Shown here in pieces: positions 55,977 to 64,000 of a stretch of DNA of 64,000 nucleotides. The first letter of the stretch is position 1. Each line of letters starts with the position of its first letter. The notes under the pieces are model-generated. The model made no database searches, had not been told where the DNA came from, and was given only the letters and a program-made list of their open reading frames with translations. The stretch covers positions 62,001 through 126,000 of the forward strand of contig JAICWE010000001.1 of the NCBI GenBank assembly GCA_025934955.1. Direction: 5' to 3'. The position numbers and the translations under genes are program-made. Origin of the DNA: Gemmatimonadales bacterium (GTDB lineage Bacteria; Gemmatimonadota; Gemmatimonadetes; Gemmatimonadales; GWC2-71-9).

Positions 55977-56747
55977 ATGCTCGTCCTGCTCTCGCTGGCC
56001 ACCGCGCTGGCGCTCGCGCCGGCCCGCGCCGGCGGCCCCACCGACGACTTTCACTGGCACGGGGTGATCGCGAAGGGTCGCACACTGGAGATCCGCGGCA
56101 TCAACGGCGACGTCATCGCGACCGCCGCGAAGGGCAACGAGGCCGAGGTGAGTGCCACCAAGCGCGCGCGCCACGGCGACCCCGCGAGCGTCGAGATCCG
56201 GGTGGTGCAGGACGAAGGCGGTGTGCTGATCTGCGCGGTGTATCCCGGCTCCCGCGGCGAGAACGGCTGCGACCGGAATCGCCGCGGCTCCCATGACGAC
56301 AACAACGACGTCGAGGTCAACTTCACCGTCGCGGTTCCGCCCGGTGTGAAGTTCGTCGGCGGGACGGTGAACGGCGCCGTTCGGGCCACCGGCCTCGATG
56401 CCGATGCCCGCGCCGCCACGGTGAACGGCGACGTGGAGGTCGCCACCCGCGGCACCGCGGAGGCGACCACTGTGAACGGCAGCGTACACGTGGCGATGGG
56501 CCGCGCCGACTGGAGCGGCAGCCTCGACCTCAGCACCGTGAACGGCGACATCACCGTGGACCTTCCAGCCGGCCCGAGCATGGAGGTCCGCGCCAGCACC
56601 ACCAACGGCGATCTCGAATCCGACTTTCCCCTCACCATTCAGGGTCGCTTCGGGCCGCGGCGGCTCACCGGCACCATCGGGCAGGGCGGCCGAACCCTCT
56701 CGCTCGACACCGTGAACGGCAGCATCCATCTCCATCAGGCCCGCTAG
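55977..56747 (+). CDS. DUF4097 beta-helix protein, exported (second of two)
   Basis: A 256-residue protein with signal peptide (to about ARAG) and the same repeat design as its neighbour: INGDVIA, VNGAVRA, VNGDVEV, VNGSVHV, VNGDITV, TNGDLES, VNGSIHL. A CAVYPGSRGENGCDRN insertion may form a disulfide. It differs from the first copy by a longer N-terminal globular part. GGAGA precedes the ATG at 55977. A strong hairpin terminator follows the stop, closing the ECF operon. Confidence 0.85.
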   Translation: MLVLLSLATALALAPARAGGPTDDFHWHGVIAKGRTLEIRGINGDVIATAAKGNEAEVSATKRARHGDPASVEIRVVQDEGGVLICAVYPGSRGENGCDRNRRGSHDDNNDVEVNFTVAVPPGVKFVGGTVNGAVRATGLDADARAATVNGDVEVATRGTAEATTVNGSVHVAMGRADWSGSLDLSTVNGDITVDLPAGPSMEVRASTTNGDLESDFPLTIQGRFGPRRLTGTIGQGGRTLSLDTVNGSIHLHQAR

Positions 56748-56772
56748 CGTCTTTGCCGCAAATTGACCGAAG

Positions 56773-56817
56773 GAGGCGCCTGAGCGGCCCAATCGCCGTC
56801 TCAGGCGCCTCGTCTTT
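56773..56817 (+). terminator. Terminator of the ECF-DUF4097 operon
   Basis: GAGGCGCCTGAG/CTCAGGCGCCTC, a perfect 12-bp stem with a 15-base loop, then gTCTTT. It lies 26 bases after the stop codon. Confidence 0.85.
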
Positions 56818-57134
56818 CGACAGCGACCCTCGCCGCCAGGCGTGCGCCGTCCTGCATCCTCGACCGCGCCTCTCCCGTAAGCGCGTGGCGCGCAAGTAAC
56901 TCTTCCGTTCGTCTCGCGTTACAAATGGAATCCGCGCGCCCTGTCGAGCCGTCGCAGGCCGCGACAGCGCGGCCGCTGTCACGGAAACGTACGGCAAGAT
57001 CCCTCACATTTTCGACAGTGCGTCGTAAGTTGGCACGCCGCTTGACTTCGCCCCCCGCCCGACCGTTTGCTCGGTCGCTCTTTCGAGTGAGTATCGGCAG
57101 GCCAGCAGCCAACCCTTAGCGGCGGAGTCCTCTG
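56818..57134. other. Intergenic region before the subunit genes
   Basis: About 315 bases without a gene. It holds GACAGCG/CGCTGTC (56963-56980, 4-base spacer), a hairpin CGACCG/CGGTCG at 57059-57076, a TTGACT at 57042 without a good -10 partner, and GGCGGAG before the next ATG. An open frame at 56925-57119 shows no family and is Arg/Pro-rich, so I do not call it. Confidence 0.5.
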
Positions 57135-57725
57135 ATGCATCGGTTCCTGAAGTCCACGGCGGCCAGCCTCGCCTTCGCGGCGCTCGCGGCCGGTACCGCC
57201 CACGCGCAGGCGGGCACCACCTCCAACCTCGCGCAGGTCAACCTGAGTGCGAACAAGCCGGTCGAGCTCGCGGTCGCCATCAACTCCGGCGGCACCCAGA
57301 GCATCGCGACGATGGTGGACGGCGCGCTCAACAACTTCACCGGCGGTCCGGTGGACGTGACCACGTCATGGAACCTGACCGGCGGCACCACGGTCTCGCT
57401 GGTCGGCTGGTTCGCCACGCCGGCATCCGCCATGAGCAACGGCACCACGAACATCGCGTCGGGCCGCCTCCAGGGCTGTCTCAAGGCGTTCGCGAGCTGC
57501 ACCGCGGCCGACTGGGCGCCGTTCACCGGCGCGGCCGTCGGGACCGTCGGAGTCGCCGGCGGGAGCATGACGATCTTTTCGCAGGCCGTCGCCAACCCGC
57601 TCGGTCCGGAGACGCAGAACAGCCTGGTGAACCTGCGCCTCGACCTCACCGGCCTCACCGGCGCGACCGCCGTCTCGGCCGGTGCGTACAGCGGCGTGCT
57701 CAACCTCCGCGCGGTCGTTCAGTAA
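57135..57725 (+). CDS. Secreted subunit-like protein 1 (paralogous triplet)
   Basis: A 196-residue exported protein: signal peptide to about AHA (residue 24), then a single beta-rich domain with no recognised family. It shares with the two following genes a length near 197 residues, an early threonine-rich strand, SLVGWF-like and T-x3-F motifs in the middle, and the C-terminal strand [AG]-[AG]-S-Y-[AS]-G-x-L-x-[LI]-R-A-[VI]-x-Q. This copy alone has two Cys (GCLKAFASC). The ending resembles the last strand of spore-coat-U and fimbrial subunits (GTYTDTVTVT type). First gene of the surface locus, 25 bases ahead of the second. Confidence 0.75.
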   Translation: MHRFLKSTAASLAFAALAAGTAHAQAGTTSNLAQVNLSANKPVELAVAINSGGTQSIATMVDGALNNFTGGPVDVTTSWNLTGGTTVSLVGWFATPASAMSNGTTNIASGRLQGCLKAFASCTAADWAPFTGAAVGTVGVAGGSMTIFSQAVANPLGPETQNSLVNLRLDLTGLTGATAVSAGAYSGVLNLRAVVQ

Positions 57726-57749
57726 GCGCGCGGCGAGCCGAGCGATCCG

Positions 57750-58352
57750 GTGTCGCACTTCCGCCTTCCCGCATTGATTGGCTGCGTTGCCGCGGCGAGC
57801 GTCCTTGTGACGCTCGTCCCGGCACGTGCCGCGGCGCAGGCCGGGACGCTCAGCACGACGCAGATCATCAATCTCGGTGCAACCAAGAGCAGCAAGCTCA
57901 CCTTGACGGTCGTAAGCGGCGCCAATCAGTCCCTCGCCGCGATCAACGACGGCACCACCACGAACTTCCCCACGCCGGTCCAGCTCCAGACCCAGTGGGA
58001 TCTCCAGCCCGGCAAGACCGTGAATGTCGCGCTCGTCGCCTACTTCGTCGCGCCGAGCCAGGCCATGGTTTCCGGCGTCAACGCGATCCCGGCATCGCAG
58101 ATGAAAGGCCGCGTGCCCACCGGCGCGCCGACCACCTTCACGGCGATCACCCAGAACGCGGTGACCGGCGGCGCGCAGACCATCGGTACGCCCGGCGGAA
58201 GCCTGACGCTGTTCTCCGTCGTGGTCAACGGCGTGAACAAGACGGCGACCCGCACCGATAATCTCTTCCTGCAGATCGATCGCACCGGCCAGCCCGGTCT
58301 TCCGGCCGGCAGCTACGCCGGCACGCTGTATCTGCGCGCCATCACGCAGTAA
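57750..58352 (+). CDS. Secreted subunit-like protein 2 (paralogous triplet)
   Basis: A 200-residue exported protein with a signal peptide (VPARAAAQ) and the same layout as its neighbours: a TTQIINLGATKSSKLTLTVV start, VALVAYFVAPSQAM in the middle, RTDNLFLQIDRTGQPGLPAG and the final SYAGTLYLRAITQ. It has no Cys. GTG start 25 bases after the first subunit stop. It resembles the third copy most closely at the C-terminus (LPAGSYAGTLxxRAI). No family is assigned. Confidence 0.75.
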   Translation: MSHFRLPALIGCVAAASVLVTLVPARAAAQAGTLSTTQIINLGATKSSKLTLTVVSGANQSLAAINDGTTTNFPTPVQLQTQWDLQPGKTVNVALVAYFVAPSQAMVSGVNAIPASQMKGRVPTGAPTTFTAITQNAVTGGAQTIGTPGGSLTLFSVVVNGVNKTATRTDNLFLQIDRTGQPGLPAGSYAGTLYLRAITQ

Positions 58353-58461
58353 CGAGCCCCGGTCTCAAGAATGTCCTTCCCCCGTCCGATGCTTGGCGTA
58401 GATTCGCAGAACGGTCGCCATCCGGGCGGCCGTCGGCACGCCGCATCGTCGTCGAGGGACC

Positions 58462-59058
58462 GTGCTCCGTTCGCCGATCGTCCGTCACCCCTGCGCTCTC
58501 GCGCTCGCCGCCCTGCTTGGCGCCGCCTCGGCGCGGGCGCAGGCGCCGACGCTCTCGGCGCCGCAGACGGTCACGCTGACGGCGTACAAGCCCGCGACTG
58601 CGGCGGTGACGATCGTCTCCGGCGCGACGCAGTCGCTCGCCGGGCCGCTCAGCCCCGGCGCGACGCAGAGCTTCGCCGCGCCGGTCTCTCTGGAAACCAG
58701 TTGGAGTGTGGACCCGGCGGTCACTGCCAATCTCACGTTGGTGGCGTACTTCGACGCACCGGCGGCGGCACTCACCAGCGGTCCGGCGGCCATTCCGTCG
58801 AGCGCGGTACAGGGCCGCGTTGCTACCGGCGCGCCGACCGCATTCGCGAGCTTCAGCCAGGCCCCGGTGGGGCCGGGCGGCGCGACCGTCGGCTCGGCCG
58901 GCGGCACGCTTCGGCTCTTCACCGAATCCATCGGCACGGCGAACGCCGTCGCCACTCGTCGCGATAACCTCGAGCTGCAGCTCGACCTCACCGGCATCCC
59001 GTCGCTTCCGGCCGGCAGCTACGCCGGAACGCTGAACATCCGGGCGATCGTCCAGTGA
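58462..59058 (+). CDS. Secreted subunit-like protein 3 (paralogous triplet)
   Basis: A 198-residue exported protein with signal peptide (ASARAQ) and the shared domain: PQTVTLTAYKPATAAVTIVSG, then TANLTLVAYFDAPAAAL, RRDNLELQLDLTGIPSLPAG and SYAGTLNIRAIVQ. No Cys. It has a GTG start after a 109-base gap that contains TAGATT at 58409, a possible secondary promoter. The next gene encodes a PapD-like chaperone, 26 bases on. Confidence 0.75.
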   Translation: MLRSPIVRHPCALALAALLGAASARAQAPTLSAPQTVTLTAYKPATAAVTIVSGATQSLAGPLSPGATQSFAAPVSLETSWSVDPAVTANLTLVAYFDAPAAALTSGPAAIPSSAVQGRVATGAPTAFASFSQAPVGPGGATVGSAGGTLRLFTESIGTANAVATRRDNLELQLDLTGIPSLPAGSYAGTLNIRAIVQ

Positions 59059-59084
59059 GGAGCCCTTAGCGGAGTCCGTCTCGC

Positions 59085-59816
59085 ATGACCCAGCTCTCGC
59101 CCCGTCGACCCGGTCTGGCGCTGATCCTCAGCGTCGCCGGGCTGTTCATTTCCGGCGCGCTCGCCGCGCAGTCGGTCAGCCCGCCGATCGCCGAGTACAA
59201 GGAGCGGGCGCGCTCGAGCTTCACGCTGAGCAACGCCTCGCTGTTTCCGCTCACGGTGGTGGTCGAGGTCCGCGGCTTCGAGGTGAGCGAGAACGGTGAC
59301 CTCACCGACATTCCGCTGGACACGACGCGCGTCCACGTCCGCCTCTCGGCGACCAGCTTCCGGATCCCGCCGCGCGGCAGCTACACCGTCTTCTACGAGG
59401 CGAGCGCCGACTCGGCGCCGGCGTGGTTCTCCATCCTGAGCGCGCTCTCCGGCGCCCGGAGCCAGAGCGGACTCAACCTCCGCATCCTGCTGCCGCACGT
59501 GGTTTACCTGAATCAGCGGGCGCCGCTCGAGCGGAGCGCCGTCGTGATCCGGAGCGTCCACTCCGACTCGAGTGGCGCGCACGCCGTCGTCGAGCTGGAG
59601 AACACCAGCGACCGGCTTGGCCGGGTGCTCGACCTCTCGGTGCGCGACAGCACCGGGCACTCCGTTCCCGGTGGCGCGTTCCCGCTCTTTCCCCACGCAC
59701 GCCGCCGCGTCACGCTGCCGTGGAACGGCGCGGCGCCGCCGATCCGCGCCGTGGCCAGGTTCGACGGGTTCACCGCCGACTCGCTCTTTCCGCCGGGCGG
59801 AGCCGGCACACGGTGA
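59085..59816 (+). CDS. PapD-like periplasmic chaperone
   Basis: A 243-residue exported protein with a signal peptide ending near LAAQ. Two immunoglobulin-like domains follow. The first has SPPIAEYKERARSSFTLSN, ATSFRIPPRGSYTVFYEA, AWFSILSALSG and GLNLRILLPHVVYL, which follow the order of PapD-type chaperones (edge strand, proline-rich turn and G1 strand with alternating hydrophobics). The second domain (about 150-240) is shorter and diverged. It probably captures the subunits encoded just before it. Its TGA overlaps the GTG of the outer-membrane gene. The PapD family is the best match, but a search would be needed to fix the subfamily. Confidence 0.72.
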   Translation: MTQLSPRRPGLALILSVAGLFISGALAAQSVSPPIAEYKERARSSFTLSNASLFPLTVVVEVRGFEVSENGDLTDIPLDTTRVHVRLSATSFRIPPRGSYTVFYEASADSAPAWFSILSALSGARSQSGLNLRILLPHVVYLNQRAPLERSAVVIRSVHSDSSGAHAVVELENTSDRLGRVLDLSVRDSTGHSVPGGAFPLFPHARRRVTLPWNGAAPPIRAVARFDGFTADSLFPPGGAGTR

Positions 59817-62006
59817 TCGCACCGGCCGGCCTTCGCCGCGCAGCCCGGCGCGCGCTTGCCTCCGCCGCGCTCGCATGCGCCGCCGCCAGCCCTCTCGCGG
59901 CACAGACGGCGGTGGAGCTGCAGGGAGGCGGGTCGTCGCTCTACGACGGTTACGGCATCGCGGCGAACGTCTTCGGGGCCCGCTACGACGGCTGGGTCGG
60001 CCTGAGCTACGTGCACGGGCTGCGCGCCGGCGCGTTCATGCGCACCACGCTTGGCCGGGACACGCTGCGGCTCGGCAATGACGCCATCCTGCTCCGCTTC
60101 CCCACCGACCTCTTCGGCAGCGGCACCAGCGTCCCGGTCCAGGGCGGGAGCTACACGATGGTGCGGCCGCGATTCGCGATCACCGCGTTCGGTGGCGCCA
60201 CCGCCGCAGGCCGCAATAGCGCCTTCTTCTCCGCGCTCCGCGCCGACAAGCCGTTAGGCGCGGTGTTTCTCACCGAGCGGCCGAGCGCCGGCGTGACCTT
60301 CACCAGCTCGGCGCTGCTCGCCGGGTCCAACAGCTTCGCCCAGGGCGCCGAGTGGCGGCCGAATCAGGCCATCACGACCGCGGTCACCGCCGCGGTGACC
60401 AACGGCCACTCGTACTCCGCGTCGAGCTTTCTGCTGCACCTGCCGCGCGTCGATCTGCGGGCCGCGTACGTGTTGAGCCGCGGCGGCTACCGCCGCATTG
60501 ACGCGTTCGTGCCGACCTATGCCGAGCCCGATCGGGAGAATCTGCTGTTGACGGTGCAGCCGCTGGACGGCGTGACCGTGAGCCTCGGGCGGCAGAACTT
60601 CGTGCAGGACACCTCCGACGCGACCGTGGCGACGCACGCCACCGGCAACTCGCTGTCGCTTGGCGGGCAGCTTCGGCGGACGCGACTCTCGGCGGGGCTG
60701 TATGACTCACGCGCGGAGGCGGCGCGAAGCCTGAGCTGGTACGCGGCGGCAGGCCGGCCGGTCTTCTCCTGGCTCGATGCGGAGCTGTTCGTGCTGCAGA
60801 ATCGCCCGCGCGGCGGGCCGATCAGCACCACCCCGGTGATGAACCTGCGCGAGCGATTGAGCCCGCGCATCGGTCTGGTGCAGCAGATCACGATGCTCGA
60901 TCGGCGCCCGCACTTCCAGTTCGGCGGCAGCCTGATCACCTCCGTGGGCGAGTTCGGTGTGGACTACCAGCTGGTGCGCCAGCCGTTCCAGCCGCTCAGC
61001 CCGTTCCGCAGCACCGTCGCGCTCACCGCGCGGCTCCAGCTCGGCCGCTATTCGACCAGCATCGGCACCGTCGTGAAGCCCGACGGTTCGGTGGACTATC
61101 AGGCCTCGGGAAGCACGTTCCTCTATCTCGGCGACTTCGGGGGCGCGCAGCCGCAGCTGATCGGCACTGGCGCGCGACTCGACCACTTTGTCCTGCGCGG
61201 CCACGTCGAGGACGAGCTCGGCGCGCCGGTCGAAGGTGCGGCAATCGACCTCGATGGCGACGTCGCCTATACCGACTCGCAGGGAAACTTCCTGGTGCGC
61301 GCGCCGCGGCCGAAGCGCTACGCGGTGCGCGTGCGGCTCGAGGATTTCCTGCTTCCCGGAACCTGGGAAGTCATCGACGCGCCGGCGCAGGCGCAGGCCG
61401 GAAGCGAGGGACGCGACCAGCCGCTGCAGGTGCGGCTGCGCCGCGTGGTGCCGGTGCCGCCCGCACCGGTTGCACCGGCGGAGCCGGTCCCGTCGGCCGA
61501 CACCGTGCAGGCGCTTCCGTCGCTTTCGACCGAGCCGCTGCCGATGGCGCCGGCACCCGACATCGCTTCGTTCGCCCTGCCGCCGCCTGAACGGCGTGAA
61601 CTTCCTCACCGATCGCGCGGTGATGCTGCCGGAGGCATTCCCGGTGCTGGATTCGATCGCGGCCGAGCTGACGGCGGCGCCGGGCGAGCGAATCGAGGTC
61701 GAAGGGCACACCGATGCGAGCGGCAATGCGGGGCGCAACCTGCTTCTGTCGCGGTCGCGCGCCCAGTCGGTACGGGAGTATCTCGCGCGGCGCGGCATCG
61801 CGCGGAGTCGCCTGTCGGTGCGCGGCTACGGCGCGCTCCGTCCCATCGCGACGAACGACACGCCGGCCGGGCGCGCCGAGAACCGGCGGGTCGAGCTGCG
61901 CCGCCTGGCGCCGGTCGCGCCGAAGCCGGCCGCGACGTCCGCGCGTAAACAAAAGCGGAGCGCAATCACCTCGCGCCCCGCTCCGACCCACCGCTCCCGC
62001 CGCTGA
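59813..62006 (+). CDS. Outer-membrane barrel with OmpA domain, interrupted by a frameshift
   Basis: A gene for about 730 residues if one extra base is ignored. GTG start at 59813 overlaps the chaperone stop. Signal peptide to about ASPLAAQ; a beta-rich barrel-like region to about 455; a carboxypeptidase-regulatory-like beta-sandwich (VRGHVEDELGAPVEGAAIDL..., about 460-520); a Pro/Ala linker; then, after a +1 shift at about 61583-61587 (CCGCCG-C-CTGAAC), an OmpA peptidoglycan-binding domain (NGVNFLTDRAVMLPEAF, IEVEGHTDASGNAGRN, LARRGIARSRLSVRGYG). Without the shift the first frame runs into nonsense to 61948. Removing one C restores LPPLNGVNF. Sequence error, recent mutation or phase variation are all possible. 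It may act as usher or anchor for the subunits. Confidence 0.72.
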
Positions 62007-62026
62007 TGCCTAACGCCTGACGCCGG

Positions 62027-62866
62027 TCACTTCCGGCGGCGCCTCGTGCGCGCCGCGCCCAGCGCGCCCAGGCCCGACGCGATCAGCACCACGGTCGCCG
62101 GCTCCGGCGTCGTGGTCACCGGCGGTAGGATCGGCGGTGTGATGATCGGCGGAGGACCGCCGCCGGGCGGCGTGCCGCCGGGAGGGTTGCCGGCGGGCGG
62201 CGTACCGGCCGGCGGAGTACCGCCCACGTCCGGCGGAAGTCCGAGATCGCTCCCACCACCGCCGCCGGTCAGCGCGAGGAACATCCCGACACCGAGCAGC
62301 GGAATGAACGGCAGCAGCGACCCGTGTGAGCTGTCGCTCGCCACGGCGGCGGCCGGCGGCAGCGGGCCCTCTTCCGCGGGCATCGCGCCAGCACCGGCCG
62401 CGGCGGCATCCGTCGCGGTTGCCGGTGCCGGTGCCGCAGCATCAGGCGCAACGGCTGCCATCGCGACCGGCGACGCCGCCGCGGGCAGCACGAGCGCGGT
62501 ATCGGCAGCGATCACTCCGGTTTCGGCCGGCGGATCGCCTGCGGTGTCGCTGGTGACCGCGGCCATGACTGCCGGACGGCACCGCGGCAGCGCCGCGCGC
62601 GGCGCAGCCTTCGGGCGCACCGCGAGGTGCTTTCGCGGGGCGCGGCGGTGCGGAGCTGCGGCTATGGATGCGGAGGCGGACGGGTGCTTCGTCGCTGCGT
62701 GTCCAAGCGCTGCGGCCGATGGTCGGTGGGCAGCCGGACGGCGGGTGACCACGTGAGCCGACGCAGCCGCCGGACCCGCGCAGACCGAGTCAGAAGGCTG
62801 CTGCCGGGGCTGCTGCCCCAAAGCCGCACCCGCCGCGAAGGCGAGAAGAACCAGTGAACTGAGCAT
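62027..62866 (-). CDS. PEP-CTERM sorted protein
   Basis: A 279-residue protein of low complexity with a signal peptide and a C-terminal PEP-CTERM signal: TPEPATVVLIASGLGALGA followed by ARTRRRRK. The middle is Ala/Pro-rich, with a hydrophobic segment (LLPFIPLLGVGMFLALTG) and a Pro-Gly repeat (GTPPAGTPPAGNPPGG type). Such proteins are cut by an exosortase, none of which is in this window. The ATG at 62866 is preferred, as TATGTT with TG lies 13 bases ahead; an ATG at 62884 is the alternative. It is convergent with the barrel/OmpA gene. Confidence 0.78.
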   Translation of the reverse strand: MLSSLVLLAFAAGAALGQQPRQQPSDSVCAGPAAASAHVVTRRPAAHRPSAAALGHAATKHPSASASIAAAPHRRAPRKHLAVRPKAAPRAALPRCRPAVMAAVTSDTAGDPPAETGVIAADTALVLPAAASPVAMAAVAPDAAAPAPATATDAAAAGAGAMPAEEGPLPPAAAVASDSSHGSLLPFIPLLGVGMFLALTGGGGGSDLGLPPDVGGTPPAGTPPAGNPPGGTPPGGGPPPIITPPILPPVTTTPEPATVVLIASGLGALGAARTRRRRK

Positions 62867-62983
62867 TTGGAAGGGGACAAACATACAGGAATTGCGCGGC
62901 TCCCGGAATAGGGCCGCGCAATTCCCCGCAGCGCCGTGCGTTAGGACGGGTCGGCGTCAAATTTTCATACGCCCGCAGCAGCC

Positions 62984-63655
62984 TTACTGCGCCGATGCAA
63001 CCGAGCCGGCGGCTCCGCCGGCGTAGTCCACGACGAGCGCAGCTCGCCGATTCTCGACGCCACTGTCGCCCGGCCCCTTGGCACCGGGCACGACCTGCCG
63101 CGGCCGGGCTTCGCCATAGCTCACCGCGCGCAGCTTGTCGGCCGGGAGACCCGCCGTCGTGCTCAGGTACTCCCGCACGGCATCCGCGCGGCGCTGGCCG
63201 AGGCGCCGATTGTAGCGGGTGCTGCCCGCCGGGTCGGTAAAGCCTTCGACGGTGACCAGCGCGTCGGCGTAGTACTCCTTCACCACCGACGCGAAGCGGT
63301 CGAGCACCGCGCGATCGGAGTCGCGCACCTCAGCCCTGGCGAAATCGAAATGGACCGGTACGTCGAACCTGATCGCGCCCTTCATCCGCTCGATACTGAC
63401 GTTGTAGTCCTTGTGGAACTGCTGCAGGTCCTGCTCCAGTGCGGCGAGCCGGCGGTCGTGATCGGCAACGCGGGTGCCGGTCGAGTCGAGCCGCGTCGCC
63501 AGCACCCGGTCGCCGGTCTGCATCTGGTCACGGAGTCGCGCGACCTCCGCGTCGAAATCCTTGCGCGTCACCTTCGCCGCGCAGCCCGTCAGGCCCGCCG
63601 CGGCGAGCGCCAATGCCGCGCACGCCGCGCGCGACCGCATCCACGGTGCGAACAT
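62984..63655 (-). CDS. OmpA/Pal-family lipoprotein
   Basis: A 223-residue lipoprotein with lipobox LTGC near Cys25, a predicted coiled coil (about 30-90, DFDAEVARLRDQMQTGD and RRLAALEQDLQQFHKD) and a C-terminal OmpA peptidoglycan-binding domain: VPVHFDFARAEVRDSDRAVLDRF, VTVEGFTDPAGSTRYNRRLGQRRADAVREYL, and the NRRAALVV end. It tethers the outer membrane to the wall, as Pal does. GGAGGAG is just ahead of the ATG. It is transcribed away from the plus-strand gene at 63784. Confidence 0.93.
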   Translation of the reverse strand: MFAPWMRSRAACAALALAAAGLTGCAAKVTRKDFDAEVARLRDQMQTGDRVLATRLDSTGTRVADHDRRLAALEQDLQQFHKDYNVSIERMKGAIRFDVPVHFDFARAEVRDSDRAVLDRFASVVKEYYADALVTVEGFTDPAGSTRYNRRLGQRRADAVREYLSTTAGLPADKLRAVSYGEARPRQVVPGAKGPGDSGVENRRAALVVDYAGGAAGSVASAQ

Positions 63656-63769
63656 CGTCTCCTCCGTTGCTGTCGGTAGTCGGCTTCCGTCCCAGGATGT
63701 TGCGACGCGTGCCGCGCTCCGGCCGTGAGCCGAATCACGGCCGCGCTGGCGCGCTGCGGCATGGGCGCC

Positions 63770-63775
63770 TAACCT
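63770..63775 (+). promoter_or_regulatory. Candidate -10 element for the final gene
   Basis: TAACCT, eight bases before the ATG at 63784, fits TAnnnT; no Shine-Dalgarno site is visible. Confidence 0.3.
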
Positions 63776-63783
63776 ACAGGCGC

Positions 63784-64000
63784 ATGGATTCCCGGTTATT
63801 CGGCGATGCGTGGGCCCGACTCTGGTGCGCCACGCTGAACGAGAGCGACGCCTATCGCAGCGCGGCGGCGGCGTGGGAGGGTTCGGTCGTGCTGGTCATG
63901 CGCGCCGACCCTGCGGCGGGCGTGGATACCGATCGCGCCGTCTTCCTCGACCTCTGGCACGGCGCCTGTCGCGCAGCACGGGTGGCGCACGAGGCGGATC
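63784..64000 (+). CDS. Start of a SCP2-like or hypothetical protein (partial)
   Basis: The first 72 residues of a gene cut by the window edge. It reads MDSRLFGDAWARLWCATLNE, then SDAYRSAAAAWEGSVVLVM and an Asp-rich VDTDRAVFLDLWHGACRAAR stretch. The AW-x-E-x-LN-x-SDAYR-x-AAA-x-WEG pattern reminds me of small SCP2/sterol-carrier-like proteins, but not enough remains to decide. There is no signal peptide. Confidence 0.5.
   Translation, partial: MDSRLFGDAWARLWCATLNESDAYRSAAAAWEGSVVLVMRADPAAGVDTDRAVFLDLWHGACRAARVAHEAD

Noticed and set aside
56925-57119. A 64-codon open frame before the subunit genes
   Set aside because: Arg/Pro-rich composition, no ribosome-binding site and no family.
61596-62006. 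The OmpA domain as a separate gene starting at the GTG at 61596
   Set aside because: It would lack any signal peptide and begin inside the domain; a single-base frameshift explains it better.

Overview
This window is a stretch of high-GC chromosome, densely coded on both strands, from a free-living Gram-negative-type bacterium. Outer-membrane and OmpA-type proteins, many lipoproteins, a PEP-CTERM protein, GH57 glycogen enzymes and a lysine-tailed SWIB protein suggest an uncultured Gemmatimonadota-like soil or sediment lineage. That assignment is inference, because the window holds no rRNA or other phylogenetic marker that I could compare. I see no tRNA, rRNA, CRISPR array, insertion sequence or phage gene. 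Several genes lack a Shine-Dalgarno site and carry a TAnnnT element 5-10 bases before the start codon, as leaderless genes do; most others are joined by ATGA, GTGA or TTGA overlaps.

Layout. 1-4062: end of a TIGR01777 epimerase, then queC-queE (queuosine precursor), an HD protein, a metallophosphatase lipoprotein and a small membrane protein. 4063-7911: a structured intergenic stretch, a GGDEF diguanylate cyclase, a pseudokinase-kinase fusion, and a cold-shock gene with a long structured leader. 7925-15047 (minus): infA, an M3 peptidase, an MFS exporter and a complete iron-type ABC importer. 15095-19798 (minus): a large PIG-L deacetylase, two paralogous membrane proteins, a small membrane protein and a DUF971 protein. 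19880-23677: acnA convergent with a primary-type sigma factor across a bidirectional terminator. 24027-31746: the three-gene pnt transhydrogenase, divergent from thrA-thrB-thrC. 31753-34261: a probable selenocysteine peroxiredoxin, a sorbosone-dehydrogenase-like protein under a phased repeat array, and the SWIB protein. 34348-43359: ettA, glgP, glgA and two GH57 enzymes in one overlapping run. 43458-49397: exported proteins, a cytochrome c lipoprotein, aguB-aguA, a lipoprotein and a DUF1624 membrane protein. 49523-53677 (minus): hutU, an EthD-like gene, hutI and hutG. 53806-56747: ECF sigma, anti-sigma and two DUF4097 proteins. 57135-62866: three paralogous secreted subunits, a PapD-like chaperone, a frameshifted outer-membrane barrel/OmpA protein and a PEP-CTERM protein. 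62984-64000: an OmpA lipoprotein and the start of one more gene.

How the genes work together. The central blocks form coherent pathways: aspartate to threonine beside an NADPH-generating transhydrogenase, glycogen synthesis and breakdown, histidine degradation without hutH, and agmatine to putrescine. Two loci stand out. The first is the peroxiredoxin gene, where an in-frame TGA sits exactly at the peroxidatic cysteine and is followed by a hairpin fitting the bacterial SECIS pattern. The second is the 57-62 kb locus, which looks like an undescribed chaperone-assisted surface-fibre system with an OmpA-anchored barrel in place of a classical usher.
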